Both the position numbers and the translations under genes were made by a program. Under the pieces are notes generated by a model. That model was not told where the DNA came from. It searched no databases and worked only from the letters and a program-made list of their open reading frames with translations. DNA of 64,000 nt from contig JAEUMT010000005.1 in NCBI GenBank assembly GCA_016791365.1, positions 28,394 through 92,393 of the forward strand, given 5' to 3'. Below, one piece after another: positions 18,299 through 27,445 of the stretch. Position 1 is the stretch's first letter. The number at the start of each line of letters is the position of its first letter. The DNA comes from Hyphomonadaceae bacterium. GTDB taxonomy: Bacteria > Pseudomonadota > Alphaproteobacteria > Caulobacterales > Aquidulcibacteraceae.

Positions 18299-20326
18299 AT
18301 GTCGCAACGCCGGTGGAGTCTGGCAGCTCTCGCATTCGCGCCGATCCTGGCGCTGGGCGCGTGCGACCAACTCAGCGACGTCTGGGAACGCATGACAGGC
18401 GGGGCAGGCGTTGAACAGCCCGGGCCGGCGCCGCTGGACGATGTGCCTCTGGATGCGCGCGCGCTTTCCGGCGCGATTCAACCGCAAGCCGAGATGGCGG
18501 CCGTGCTCGCGCCCGATCCGGTCCTGATTGCGCCGGGGCAGATTCTGGTTGGCGCGCAAGTCGATCGCCAGCTCTCGGAAACGGCGACCGATATGGGCAT
18601 CGCCAGCACGTTGACGCGGGCCTTGCGCAATGACGGCGAAGAAGCGTTGCAGCGTTTGCCGGACGAGATCGCAACCCAATTGCGCACGCGTGCTGAGAGC
18701 GAGGCGTCCTCCGTCGCGAGCGATGCGGCGCAAGATACGCTGCGCCGTTTGGGGATCAACGGAGAGATCCGCGTACGCCCGGGCGGCGTTGTGACGGTTG
18801 ATCTGACGCACGGCGTCAGCCCCACGGCGTATCGCCGCAACAAACAGCAGCAAACCGATGCGGCCGTTGGCGCGGCCGAGATTCCGGATGCGATCGAATG
18901 GAGCCCTTCGGATCGCTGCCCGCGCATCGTGAGCCAAGCGCAACTTGAAAGCGATATCGCGCTTGCGACGCGGTGCGCGATTCAACGTCTCGCGCAGTCT
19001 GGCAGTTTTGAATACGTCGAGCCGAACTATATCGCCGACAGCGGCTTCACACGCCCGCCGCGGCGCGACCAGCCGTCGACACAAACGCCGGCGCCGACGC
19101 AACCTTCAACGCAAAATCCTTCGCAACCGCCCGCAACGACCGCTCCGGCGCCGGCGCCGGTGGGCGGCGTGCCCAACGATCCGCTCTATTCGTTGCAGTG
19201 GAATTATCGTCCGAGTTCCGGCGCCAATTCTTCGCCGGGCGGGGCGGGTTTTGTGAGTTTCTGGGAGGCGCATCAGATTGGCGCGCGCAATGTGCGGGTT
19301 GCGGTCCTGGATACAGGGCTTGACCTCGTGCATCCGGACATTCGCGGCGCCGCGAACCTCAGCACAGGCGTCGATCTCATCAACAATCCTGAACGCGGCG
19401 GCGATGGCGACGGCATTGACGCCGACGCAAACGACGCCGGTGATCGTTGCGGCGCAACGGCTGAAAATTCGTATCACGGCACGCACGTCGCGGGTACGAT
19501 CGGCGCGGCGGCCACGAACGATCGCATCGGCGTCGCGGGCGGCGCGTGGAATGTCACCGTCATTCCGGTGCGCGTACTGGGCCGCTGCGGCGGCGAGCTT
19601 GCCGATATCGTCTCGGGTATTCGCTGGGCCGCCGGCATTGCGCCCGCGATCACGGCGGGCAGCCAGCAGATCGCGAACTCGACGCAGGCTGATATCATCA
19701 ATATGAGCTTGACCATCCAGGCGCCGTGCCCCGCATCAATGCAGGCGGCGATCGATGCGGCCGTTGCGCGCAATGTCGTGGTCGTTGTGGCGGCCGGCAA
19801 CAAAGCCAACCGCACCGCGCTCTATGCGCCGGCAAACTGCAACAACGTCATTGTCGTCGGCGCCAATGATGCGCGCGGCGGCATCGCATTCTATTCGAAC
19901 TTCGGACCGGAGGTGGATGTTCTCGCGCCTGGCGGCGACGTCTTCGCCGACAGCGACAATGACGGGCGCCCGGATGGCGTGCTCTCGACGCGCGCCACGC
20001 AAAGCGGCTGCTACGATCCGCTGAACTCCAATTCGACAGAGCGTTGCTACTACTCGTTCCTGCAGGGGACTTCGATGGCGGCGCCGCATGTTTCGGCGGC
20101 GTTGGCATTGCTCGCGGCGCAGACAGGGCTGCGCGGCCGGCAATTGGAAGATGCTCTCTTCACCCGCGCGATCACGCCATTCGCGGCGAATTTTGGCGAG
20201 ATCGAATGTGCGCGATCGGCAAACGCGTCGCCGATCTCGGCTGGTTCGGCGACGTGTGCGCGGCCGAGCGGACGTGGCAGGCTCGATCTTGCGCTTGCGG
20301 CGCGCTCAATTGCGGCCTCGCCGTAG
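18299..20326 (+). CDS. S8 family (subtilisin-like) lipoprotein protease
   Basis: 675-residue subtilase. A lipobox (LALGAC, Cys at about residue 22) predicts a lipid-anchored envelope protein. Residues 80-245 form a pro-region-like part that ends SFEYVEPNYIAD, as in I9 propeptides. A Pro/Gln/Thr-rich linker follows, then the catalytic domain with Asp338 (VLDTGLDLVHPD), His393 (YHGTHVAG) and Ser592 (QGTSMAAPH). The triad is intact. The ATG follows GGTGGGGAG. The gene just downstream encodes a small exported protein that looks like a separate propeptide/inhibitor domain. Confidence 0.93.
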   Translation: MSQRRWSLAALAFAPILALGACDQLSDVWERMTGGAGVEQPGPAPLDDVPLDARALSGAIQPQAEMAAVLAPDPVLIAPGQILVGAQVDRQLSETATDMGIASTLTRALRNDGEEALQRLPDEIATQLRTRAESEASSVASDAAQDTLRRLGINGEIRVRPGGVVTVDLTHGVSPTAYRRNKQQQTDAAVGAAEIPDAIEWSPSDRCPRIVSQAQLESDIALATRCAIQRLAQSGSFEYVEPNYIADSGFTRPPRRDQPSTQTPAPTQPSTQNPSQPPATTAPAPAPVGGVPNDPLYSLQWNYRPSSGANSSPGGAGFVSFWEAHQIGARNVRVAVLDTGLDLVHPDIRGAANLSTGVDLINNPERGGDGDGIDADANDAGDRCGATAENSYHGTHVAGTIGAAATNDRIGVAGGAWNVTVIPVRVLGRCGGELADIVSGIRWAAGIAPAITAGSQQIANSTQADIINMSLTIQAPCPASMQAAIDAAVARNVVVVVAAGNKANRTALYAPANCNNVIVVGANDARGGIAFYSNFGPEVDVLAPGGDVFADSDNDGRPDGVLSTRATQSGCYDPLNSNSTERCYYSFLQGTSMAAPHVSAALALLAAQTGLRGRQLEDALFTRAITPFAANFGEIECARSANASPISAGSATCARPSGRGRLDLALAARSIAASP

Positions 20327-20371
20327 GCGATAGGGGTTTACCGCAAGGATGAGGCAGCCCAAGGTCGCGAT

Positions 20372-20836
20372 ATGGACGTGAACGCTTTGCGCATCTGGGG
20401 CATCGCCGTGACGGGCGCGCTGATGGCCGGCGCGCTTGCCGTTGCGCTCCAGCCGGACACGCACGCCGAGGCGCAAACGCTGGTGGTGGCGCAAACCGCT
20501 CAGGCCGGGGCGACCGCATCGCATGTCGGCTTCATTGTCCGGTTCCGCGGAACCGGACCAATCGCACGGGCGCAGGCGAGCGCTGCGCGGGGCAATGCGG
20601 CGCAGGCGCAGCGTCAGGTTGAAATTCAACTTGCGCGCCAGACCGCGTTCAGCGGTTTGTGTTTTGATCGCTTCACCGTCGGCGGCGCGGAGATCGTGCT
20701 GAGAACATGCGAAACCGTTGCGGCGAGTGAACGTGCTGGCGTGCAGCAAAGCTGGGGCGCGCGGTTGCGGGGCATGCGTGCGGTTGAGTATGTCGACGCC
20801 AACGCAACGGTGACGCAGCAACGCGCGCCGGGCTGA
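20372..20836 (+). CDS. Exported I9-propeptide/inhibitor-like small protein
   Basis: 154-residue protein with an N-terminal export signal (about residues 7-30). Its mature part opens with HVGFIVRFRGTG and closes with MRAVEYVDANATV. This start and end pattern matches subtilase propeptides (family I9), where a strand YIVxF begins the domain and xVxYVExN ends it. The gene lies 45 bp downstream of the S8 protease. I infer that it inhibits or helps fold that protease; the family assignment is from pattern reading only. Two cysteines (CFDRF, RTCETV) may form a disulfide. Confidence 0.6.
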   Translation: MDVNALRIWGIAVTGALMAGALAVALQPDTHAEAQTLVVAQTAQAGATASHVGFIVRFRGTGPIARAQASAARGNAAQAQRQVEIQLARQTAFSGLCFDRFTVGGAEIVLRTCETVAASERAGVQQSWGARLRGMRAVEYVDANATVTQQRAPG

Positions 20837-20847
20837 CGGAGAAGAGC

Positions 20848-21747
20848 ATGGACGCGGGCGCGCCAATCGGCATCGGTGGTTACGAAGAGCGTGTGATCGC
20901 GACTGTCGATGGGCTGGCGCTTTATGCGCGCGATTATCCGCCGCTGGCGCCGGAGACCGGCGTGCCGGTGATTTGCCTTCACGGGCTGACGCGCAACTCA
21001 AGGGATTTTGAAATCGTCGCGCCGCGGATAGCCGCGCTCGGCCGGCGTGTGGTCGCGCCGGATATGCGCGGGCGCGGCCAAAGCGCCAACGATCCCGATC
21101 CGGCGCACTACGTGCCGGCGGTGTATGCGCAAGACGTACTGAAACTGATGGATGCGCTTGGGATCGCGAAGGCGGTGTTTGTCGGCACATCGATGGGCGG
21201 ACTGATCACGATGGTGATCGCGGCGACGACGCCGGATCGTATCGCGGCGTCGGTGTTGAACGATGTCGGGCCGCAGCTGAACACGTCCGGGATTGCGCGG
21301 ATCGCCAGCTATGTCGGCAATGTGCAACCGGTGGCGTCATGGGCCGAAGCGGCCGCCGCGATGCGCGCCACCAATGGCGGCGCGTTTCCTGACCGGTTGG
21401 ACGATGACGCCTTCTGGGCCACGATCGCCCGCCGCACATTCCGCGCTCGCGATGACGGCCAATTTGAACTCGATTATGACCCGCACATCGCGCTTGCGTT
21501 TGCCGATGTCGATCCCAATGCGCCGCCGCCGGATTTGATGCCGTACTTCCAGGCGCTGGCGAAAGCGCCGGTGCTGAGTGTGCGCGGCGGGTTGTCGGAT
21601 ATCTTGACGCCGGAAACAGTGGCGCTGATGCGGGCCGCTGGTGATCGCGTCGATACGGTTACCGTCGAAGGCATCGGCCATGCTCCACTGCTCGATGAGC
21701 CTGACGCGTGGGATGCGGTATTGGATTTCCTGGCGAAAGTGGATTGA
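20848..21747 (+). CDS. Alpha/beta hydrolase
   Basis: 299-residue alpha/beta-fold hydrolase. Oxyanion motif CLHGLTRNSRDF (residues 43-54), nucleophile elbow GTSMGG with Ser115, acid Asp near residue 250 in GGLSDILTP and His near 277 in EGIGHAPLLDEP. ATG preceded by GGAGAAGAG. Substrate unknown; no membrane segment. It follows the I9-like gene by 11 bp and may be cotranscribed. Confidence 0.92.
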   Translation: MDAGAPIGIGGYEERVIATVDGLALYARDYPPLAPETGVPVICLHGLTRNSRDFEIVAPRIAALGRRVVAPDMRGRGQSANDPDPAHYVPAVYAQDVLKLMDALGIAKAVFVGTSMGGLITMVIAATTPDRIAASVLNDVGPQLNTSGIARIASYVGNVQPVASWAEAAAAMRATNGGAFPDRLDDDAFWATIARRTFRARDDGQFELDYDPHIALAFADVDPNAPPPDLMPYFQALAKAPVLSVRGGLSDILTPETVALMRAAGDRVDTVTVEGIGHAPLLDEPDAWDAVLDFLAKVD

Positions 21748-21753
21748 GCGCCT

Positions 21754-22041
21754 TTACGGAGCGAAGGCGGCGTCGAATTCGCTGGCGAGCCCGAGGAAGC
21801 GATTGCCCCAGCCGCTGCTGAGCGCCAGCTCCTGCATCGGCCCGGTCGGCGCGAACAAGATCGACATGTCGAATCTGTGCGGCACATCGCCGGCGTGGAG
21901 GCGGGCGATGATGCGGTCGAGTTCTTCGAGCGCGTCGTCCATGTCCCGCCAACTCGACCAGGCGAAATCGTTATCCGGACGCGCGACCAGATCACGGGCG
22001 CGTTGAAAGATGTCGAGCAAGGTCGTCGCGGAGGCGGTCAC
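21754..22041 (-). CDS. Hypothetical 95-residue protein
   Basis: Small soluble protein of unrecognised family, containing DNDFAWSSWRDMDDALEELD and a C-terminal SSGWGNRFLGLASEFDAAF. The GTG start at 22041 lies 4 bp after the stop of the Fe-alcohol dehydrogenase on the same strand, so it looks cotranscribed. A longer frame from 22101 would overlap that gene and is disfavoured. No function proposed. Confidence 0.6.
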   Translation of the reverse strand: MTASATTLLDIFQRARDLVARPDNDFAWSSWRDMDDALEELDRIIARLHAGDVPHRFDMSILFAPTGPMQELALSSGWGNRFLGLASEFDAAFAP

Positions 22042-22045
22042 GCGC

Positions 22046-23170
22046 CTAGAGCGCCCGCTTGAACAGTTCGCGATATTTGTCGGCGTCGAATGGCACCGCA
22101 TTGGAGAGCGTGGCGAGATCGGCGACTGCGTAATCCGTGGCGCCGTCGCCGTGCTCCTGCTTCACGCCCATCGCGCTCAAGCTCGGCGGCAGGCCGATGC
22201 GCGCGTTGAGATCGGCGATGTATTGGGCGAGGTCGGCGTTTGGCGCGAGGCCGAGCGCGCGGCGCAGGCGTGCGAACTTCTCTTCGGCGTTGTTGCCGAT
22301 CATGGCCAGCGAGTGGGGGAGAATGACGGCGTTCAGCGTGCCGTGGTGAAGCTTCAGTTCGTGAATGCGGCCGAGCGCATGGCTGAGCCCGTGCACGGCG
22401 CCCAGGCCCTTTGCGAACGCCAACGCGCCTTCGAACGATCCCATCATCATATGCCAGCGGGCGTCGCGATTGGCGCCGTCCTTCACGGCGACTTCCAACC
22501 ATTTGCTGATCCGCTCGGCGCCGTCGACGCCAATGGCCTCAGCCGGCGGATGCACGACAGGCGTCAGCACAGCTTCGATACAATGGGTCATGGCGTCCAT
22601 GCCCGTCGCGGCGGTGAGCGATGGCGGCAAGCCGAGCGTGAGGTCCGGATCGCAAACGGCCGCGGTTGGCACCAGATGGGCGGAGACGAAAGTCTCTTTC
22701 ATGCCGTTGTCGAGAATGACGACGGCGCCGGGAGAGACCTCGCTGCCGGTGCCGGCGGTTGTCGGCACGGCGATCAAGGGCGGAATCTTCGTGATGAATT
22801 TCATGCCGCGCTTTGAGCCGCCGAGGCGCTCGAACGGGCCTTCATGCGTCGCCATAAGACCCATGGCTTTTGCGAGGTCCATCGATGAACCGCCGCCGAA
22901 CGCGATGATGCCGTCGGCGCCGGATGCTTTGTAAGCGTCGGAGGCGGCGCGCGATGCGCTCTCGGTTGGGTTCGGCGGCGTGTCGGTGAATATGCCCGCG
23001 GGCGCTTCGCCCAACGCAGCGAGAAGCTTGTCGAGCAAGCCGTTGGCTTTGAGGCCCGCGTCGGTGACGACGAATGGCCGGCTGACGCCGTTGGCTTTCA
23101 GGACCTTCGGCAATTGCGCGAGCGCGCCGAAATCGAATGTGCACTGCGTGAGGAAGTTCATCTGGGCCAT
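22046..23170 (-). CDS. Iron-containing alcohol dehydrogenase
   Basis: 374-residue group III alcohol dehydrogenase. Nucleotide-binding GGGSSMDLAKA (residues 92-102), PTTAGTGSEV (136-145) and the metal-binding region with DAMTHCIEA (192-200) and GAVHGLSHALG (about 263-273) are all present. It would oxidise an alcohol or reduce an aldehyde with NAD(P). Preferred substrate is not readable. It is divergent from the ABC ATPase gene across a 90-bp spacer. Confidence 0.93.
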   Translation of the reverse strand: MAQMNFLTQCTFDFGALAQLPKVLKANGVSRPFVVTDAGLKANGLLDKLLAALGEAPAGIFTDTPPNPTESASRAASDAYKASGADGIIAFGGGSSMDLAKAMGLMATHEGPFERLGGSKRGMKFITKIPPLIAVPTTAGTGSEVSPGAVVILDNGMKETFVSAHLVPTAAVCDPDLTLGLPPSLTAATGMDAMTHCIEAVLTPVVHPPAEAIGVDGAERISKWLEVAVKDGANRDARWHMMMGSFEGALAFAKGLGAVHGLSHALGRIHELKLHHGTLNAVILPHSLAMIGNNAEEKFARLRRALGLAPNADLAQYIADLNARIGLPPSLSAMGVKQEHGDGATDYAVADLATLSNAVPFDADKYRELFKRAL

Positions 23171-23260
23171 TGATCGCTCCGTCGCGCGCTTGTCTCATAA
23201 GCGGAACAGAACCGCCACCGGCAATGGACATCCCCGGCGCCGCAGCTAGACTCGGTCGCC

Positions 23261-25075
23261 ATGACTGAATCCGTTCTCGAAATCTCCAACCTCGCCGTCA
23301 CGTTCGACACGCCGGACGGCGACGTGGAGGCGGTGAAGGGTGTTTCGTTGAGCATCAGCAAGGGCGAGTGTCTGGGGATCGTAGGGGAAAGCGGTTCGGG
23401 CAAGAGCCAGACGTTCCTCGCGGCCTTTGGTTTGACCGCCGCCAATGCGCGCATTTCGGGTTCAGTGAAGTTTCAAGGCCGCGGCGTATTGGATTTGCCC
23501 CGGCGCGAGTTGGATCAGGTGCGCGGGCGACACGTCGCGTTTGTGTTTCAGGATCCGCTCACCGCGCTCACGCCGCACCTCACTATCGAAACACAGATGA
23601 GCGAAGTGCTGGAGCACCATTTCAAGGTGACCGGCGAAGCGGCGCGTCAGCGTTGTGTCGAGTGGCTGGAGCGGGTTCGTATTCCGGAGGCGGGGCGGCG
23701 TCTGGGGCAACACCCGCATGAACTCTCTGGTGGGATGCGTCAGCGCGTGATGATCGCGATGGCGATGATGGCGGAGCCGGCGCTATTGGTCGCCGATGAG
23801 CCGACGACGGCGCTTGACGCGACCGTGCAAGCGCAAGTGCTCGATCTGATCGAGGATCTTCGCAAGGACACGGATGCGGCGGTGGCGCTCATTACGCACG
23901 ATATGGGTGTCATCGCGCGCATGGCGCAACGCGTGGTCGTGATGCGCCGCGGCGAGATCGTCGAGACCGGCGCCGTTGAAGATATCTATTCGGCGCCGAA
24001 AGCCGATTATACCAAGATGCTGCTGAAAGCCGTCCCCCGCATCGATGGCGATCGCTATGTGCCGCTGGAGCCGCACGATACGGGTGCGCCGATCCTCAAG
24101 GTCGAAGATGTGCGCGTCACGTTTCCGGTGAAGGTGAAGTCGACCGCGTTGTTCGGCGCGAGCAAGCCGCTCCGTGCGGTTGACGGCGTGAGCTTTCAAT
24201 TGCGTGTCGGCGAGACGCTCGGGATTGTCGGCGAAAGCGGTTGTGGCAAGTCCACGCTGGCGCGCGCCGTCGTGCAATTGTTGCCGCGCAATGCGGGCGA
24301 GGTGACGTTCCTGGGGCGCAATCTGCTGCCGAGTGAGCGCGAGGCGATCCGTCAATCGCGCAGAGATTTGCAGATCGTGTTCCAGGATCCGCTGGCCAGT
24401 CTAGATCCGCGCATGGCGCTTGGCGCTTCGATCGCCGAACCGTTGACTTCTTTCGAACCGCTGCTGACGCGCCACCAGCGCGAAGAGCGGGTGAAGGAGA
24501 TGATGACGCAGGTCGGCCTCGATCCTGATCTCATCAACCGTTACCCGCATGAACTATCGGGCGGCCAAAACCAGCGTGTCGGCGTGGCGCGGGCGATGAT
24601 CCTTCGGCCGAAGCTGGTGGTTTGCGATGAGGCGGTGTCGGCGCTTGATGTGTCAATCCAAGCGCAAATTCTGAGATTGCTCGCGGACCTGCAGCGCCAA
24701 TACAAGACGAGCTTTCTGTTCATCAGCCACGATCTCGCGGTCGTGCGCGAGATTTCGCACAATGTGCTGGTGCTTTATCTCGGCCGCGCCGTTGAGTATG
24801 GGCCGTCGGAAGTGATCCTGCGCGATCCGCGCCATCCGTACACGAAAGCTCTTCTCGCGGCTGCGCCAACGCCTGACCCGGATGTCGCGCGCAACAAGCC
24901 GCGTGTGCGGCTTGTTGGCGATTTGCCGAGCCCGCTCGATACGCGCGCGCCGCTACGGTTCTTGAAGTCCCGCGTCATCGACAATCCGGACGCGGTGCAA
25001 TACCGGCCGCAATGGATCGAAGTGACGTCCGGCCATTTCGTTGCCGAACACGATCCGGCATCTGCCGCCGCTTAG
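23261..25075 (+). CDS. Fused dipeptide/oligopeptide ABC transporter ATPase (DppD-DppF/YejF type)
   Basis: 604-residue protein with two complete ABC ATPase domains. Domain 1: Walker A GESGSGKSQ (42-50), signature LSGGMRQRV, Walker B LLVADEPTTALD. Domain 2: Walker A GESGCGKST (about 323-331), signature LSGGQNQRV, Walker B LVVCDEAVSALD. Each domain is followed by the oligopeptide-type C-terminal extension with HPYTKALLAA-like sequence. No permease or binding-protein gene lies beside it in this window, so its partners are elsewhere. Confidence 0.93.
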   Translation: MTESVLEISNLAVTFDTPDGDVEAVKGVSLSISKGECLGIVGESGSGKSQTFLAAFGLTAANARISGSVKFQGRGVLDLPRRELDQVRGRHVAFVFQDPLTALTPHLTIETQMSEVLEHHFKVTGEAARQRCVEWLERVRIPEAGRRLGQHPHELSGGMRQRVMIAMAMMAEPALLVADEPTTALDATVQAQVLDLIEDLRKDTDAAVALITHDMGVIARMAQRVVVMRRGEIVETGAVEDIYSAPKADYTKMLLKAVPRIDGDRYVPLEPHDTGAPILKVEDVRVTFPVKVKSTALFGASKPLRAVDGVSFQLRVGETLGIVGESGCGKSTLARAVVQLLPRNAGEVTFLGRNLLPSEREAIRQSRRDLQIVFQDPLASLDPRMALGASIAEPLTSFEPLLTRHQREERVKEMMTQVGLDPDLINRYPHELSGGQNQRVGVARAMILRPKLVVCDEAVSALDVSIQAQILRLLADLQRQYKTSFLFISHDLAVVREISHNVLVLYLGRAVEYGPSEVILRDPRHPYTKALLAAAPTPDPDVARNKPRVRLVGDLPSPLDTRAPLRFLKSRVIDNPDAVQYRPQWIEVTSGHFVAEHDPASAAA

Positions 25076-25076
25076 G

Positions 25077-25526
25077 CTATTGGCGAAGTAGTTCGGTAAG
25101 CCGCTCGCGCAGTTTCGGGGCGGATTCGCCAAGCAGGTCCTTCGGGATGTCGGCGCGAATGCGGGCTTTGGCGGAGTCCGGCAGCAGGTTGCGCAGCAAA
25201 CCCAGTGCGCGCGGCGGCGCGACGATGATCAGGTGGTCGAACAGTTTTTGTTTTTCCGCTTCGCCCAAGCGATCCGCGACGCGCTTTAGGAACTTTTCCT
25301 CTTCCATTTCGTGCAGACTGCGCCCGCCGTCCATGGCGTGGCGGCCGGCGCCGACACGGTCAAAGCTGCGCGGCGGCCGGTCCTGAATGTCGTATAGTTC
25401 GTCTTCGCCGATCTCCATGCCGAGATCCGAGGGCTCCTCGAGACTTGCGCCACGGCGGTGTTCCACCAGCACGCGGGCGCGGCGTCCATCGGCGACGAGC
25501 ATCCAGGCGGTTCCGTCTTGCAGCAT
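25077..25526 (-). CDS. Host attachment family protein
   Basis: 149-residue soluble protein of the type annotated as required for attachment to host cells (baeRF-like fold). Start MLQDGTAWMLVADGRRARVLVEH, then a charged middle with DRPPRSFDRVGAGRHAMD and a C-terminal DHLIIVAPPRALGLLRNLL. The ATG at 25526 has a strong AGGAG ribosome site; upstream in-frame codons to 25661 are not needed. Biochemical function is not established for the family. It is convergent with the ABC ATPase gene (1-bp gap). Confidence 0.8.
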   Translation of the reverse strand: MLQDGTAWMLVADGRRARVLVEHRRGASLEEPSDLGMEIGEDELYDIQDRPPRSFDRVGAGRHAMDGGRSLHEMEEEKFLKRVADRLGEAEKQKLFDHLIIVAPPRALGLLRNLLPDSAKARIRADIPKDLLGESAPKLRERLTELLRQ

Positions 25527-25575
25527 GTTGCGTCTCCTTTCCATTCGCAACGCGAGGGAGAGGGCGCCGTTCCGG

Positions 25576-26643
25576 TCAGGCGTGCAGGGCGCGCATGAGG
25601 TCGAGGCGGCGCATCGCCTTGCCGGGGAGTTCTGTAAAGCGCGTTTGCGGAAACTTTTCAATGTGCGCGCGCACCGCGTGTTCGGCGCGGCGCACGGCGG
25701 CGGACCAGGAATTGCCGGCCACTACGCCGCGCTCGAGCGTGCGTTGGCCGGTCGAGAGCTGGCGCTTGTACTGATAATCGCCCGGGCCGAAATCAATCTC
25801 GGCGATGCCGTTGTCGCCGGCCCAACCGGCAATCCAGCGCGCGAGCTGCACGCCGGGGGAGCAATTGTCGTAAGCGTTGTCGTGCGCGACGATCCAGAAG
25901 TGCAGAACCTTCGGGCTACGCAGGCAGAACGCGCCGGCTACAAGCCGTCCGTCAATCGATAGCGTAAACATGGCGCCGCCGAACTGTGAGCCACGCGTTT
26001 CGAAGCAAGCGTTGAGTGTTTGTGAAACCCACGGCGCCGCCCAGATTTCAGGCTGACCGCTACGCTTGAGCTGAGCGTTTTTCCAGGCGAGCAGGGTTTC
26101 GAAATCCGCGCGCTCAGCGGACTGCGCGCGAAATTCAATCCGGCCATGATCGCGCTCAAGCTTGCGGCGCTTCTTGTCGGTCTGGCGCACGAATTCGCCG
26201 CGGCGTTCTTTCAGCGCGGCTTCATAGAGATCGCGGCCGCCCGCGACGTTGGCGATCCATGAGCCTTCCTGGCCAGCGACGGCGCCTTTGAGCAGGTCTT
26301 GGCCGGCCGGCGCGTGCGTGATGTCGATGCGTCCGACATTGAGTGCGCGGCAGAGGTCAGCGCGGTTAATGGGAAGGTTGGGGAGGCCGACGACGCCCTG
26401 GTAGTCCGTGATCGGTGCGCCGAGGCCCATGGCCGCGAAACGCGAGAGGCGTTGGACGCCAAGGAAGCCTGCGCCGTCCTGGATCACGCACACGCGGGCG
26501 TCGTCACGGACAGCGCCGATGAGCTTTGCCCATTCAGGCGTCAAATAAGGGCTCTGCAACGCGGGATCGGCGCTTTGATGGGCGCGCCAAAGCGCGGTGT
26601 CATCAATGCTCAGTTCACGCGGATGTATCGTTTCGAGACGCAC
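25576..26643 (-). CDS. FemAB/CelD-type GNAT acetyltransferase
   Basis: 355-residue protein of the CelD/BcsL family of GNAT-fold acyltransferases found with polysaccharide genes. A hallmark C-terminal stretch EIDFGPGDYQYKRQLS is present near residue 290, after VAGAFCLRSPKVLHFWIVAHD. Acts in the cytoplasm, donor and acceptor unknown. It lies 49 bp upstream of the host-attachment gene on the same strand and may share its transcript. Confidence 0.85.
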   Translation of the reverse strand: MRLETIHPRELSIDDTALWRAHQSADPALQSPYLTPEWAKLIGAVRDDARVCVIQDGAGFLGVQRLSRFAAMGLGAPITDYQGVVGLPNLPINRADLCRALNVGRIDITHAPAGQDLLKGAVAGQEGSWIANVAGGRDLYEAALKERRGEFVRQTDKKRRKLERDHGRIEFRAQSAERADFETLLAWKNAQLKRSGQPEIWAAPWVSQTLNACFETRGSQFGGAMFTLSIDGRLVAGAFCLRSPKVLHFWIVAHDNAYDNCSPGVQLARWIAGWAGDNGIAEIDFGPGDYQYKRQLSTGQRTLERGVVAGNSWSAAVRRAEHAVRAHIEKFPQTRFTELPGKAMRRLDLMRALHA

Positions 26644-26779
26644 GAAATTGCCTCACGCTGTTCGCGCCTGAGGCGACGCAAGGGCTGGGCCTGATTGCGC
26701 CCGATTGTTGGTCCGGACCGAGGATAAGGGGCGCCCGGGCCGCTTGATCTCACGGGCAGGCTCTGAAACAAGCCAGCCT

Positions 26780-27445
26780 ATGACGCGCCCCGTCCTTTAT
26801 ATCGGCAACAAAAACTACTCCTCCTGGTCGATGCGGCCGTGGCTGGCGTTGAAATGGGGCGCGGTCGCATTCGACGAAAAGATCATTCCGTTGGGCGGCG
26901 AGGGTTACGGTCAGTCGCAGATCAGGGAAGTTCGGGAGGTATCGCCGAGCGGCCGGGTGCCGGCGCTGCATCTTGGTGACCTGGTTATCTATGAAAGCCT
27001 GGCGATTTGCGAATGGGCGGCTGAGCAGGCGCCGGCCTTGTGGCCGCGGGACGCGCTGGCGCGCGCCGACGCGCGCGCGGCTTCAAGCGAGATGCATGCT
27101 GGTTTTGCCGCGATGCGGCGCGATATGTCATGCAACATTCGCCGCCGTCTCGCGGCCGCGCCCGACTGGCCCGCGGATACACAGGCCGATCTCTCACAAT
27201 TGTTCGCGCTCTGGGCGCGTGTGCTGGAGCGCTATGGCGGGCCGTTCCTGTTCGGTCAGCGCTCCATCGCGGACGCGATGTTCGCACCGATGTGCACCAG
27301 ATTGCGGACATACGCCGTCCCGACGCCTGAATTCGCGCGGACCTATTGCGCGACAATATTTGCCGACGCGGCCTTCCAGGAATGGGAGCGCGCCGGCGAA
27401 GCCGAGCCTTGGACCATTGAACAATCGGAAGCGCTTTACAGATGA
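26780..27445 (+). CDS. Glutathione S-transferase family protein
   Basis: 221-residue GST. Thioredoxin-like N domain with YSSWSMRPWLAL (residues 13-24) containing the likely catalytic serine, cis-Pro in SGRVPAL and glutathione-contacting YESLAICEW (70-78). All-helical C domain follows. The ATG at 26780 matches the family start; an in-frame ATG-like opening 75 bp earlier adds unrelated sequence. Its stop overlaps the start of the FKBP gene (ATGA). Confidence 0.9.
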   Translation: MTRPVLYIGNKNYSSWSMRPWLALKWGAVAFDEKIIPLGGEGYGQSQIREVREVSPSGRVPALHLGDLVIYESLAICEWAAEQAPALWPRDALARADARAASSEMHAGFAAMRRDMSCNIRRRLAAAPDWPADTQADLSQLFALWARVLERYGGPFLFGQRSIADAMFAPMCTRLRTYAVPTPEFARTYCATIFADAAFQEWERAGEAEPWTIEQSEALYR

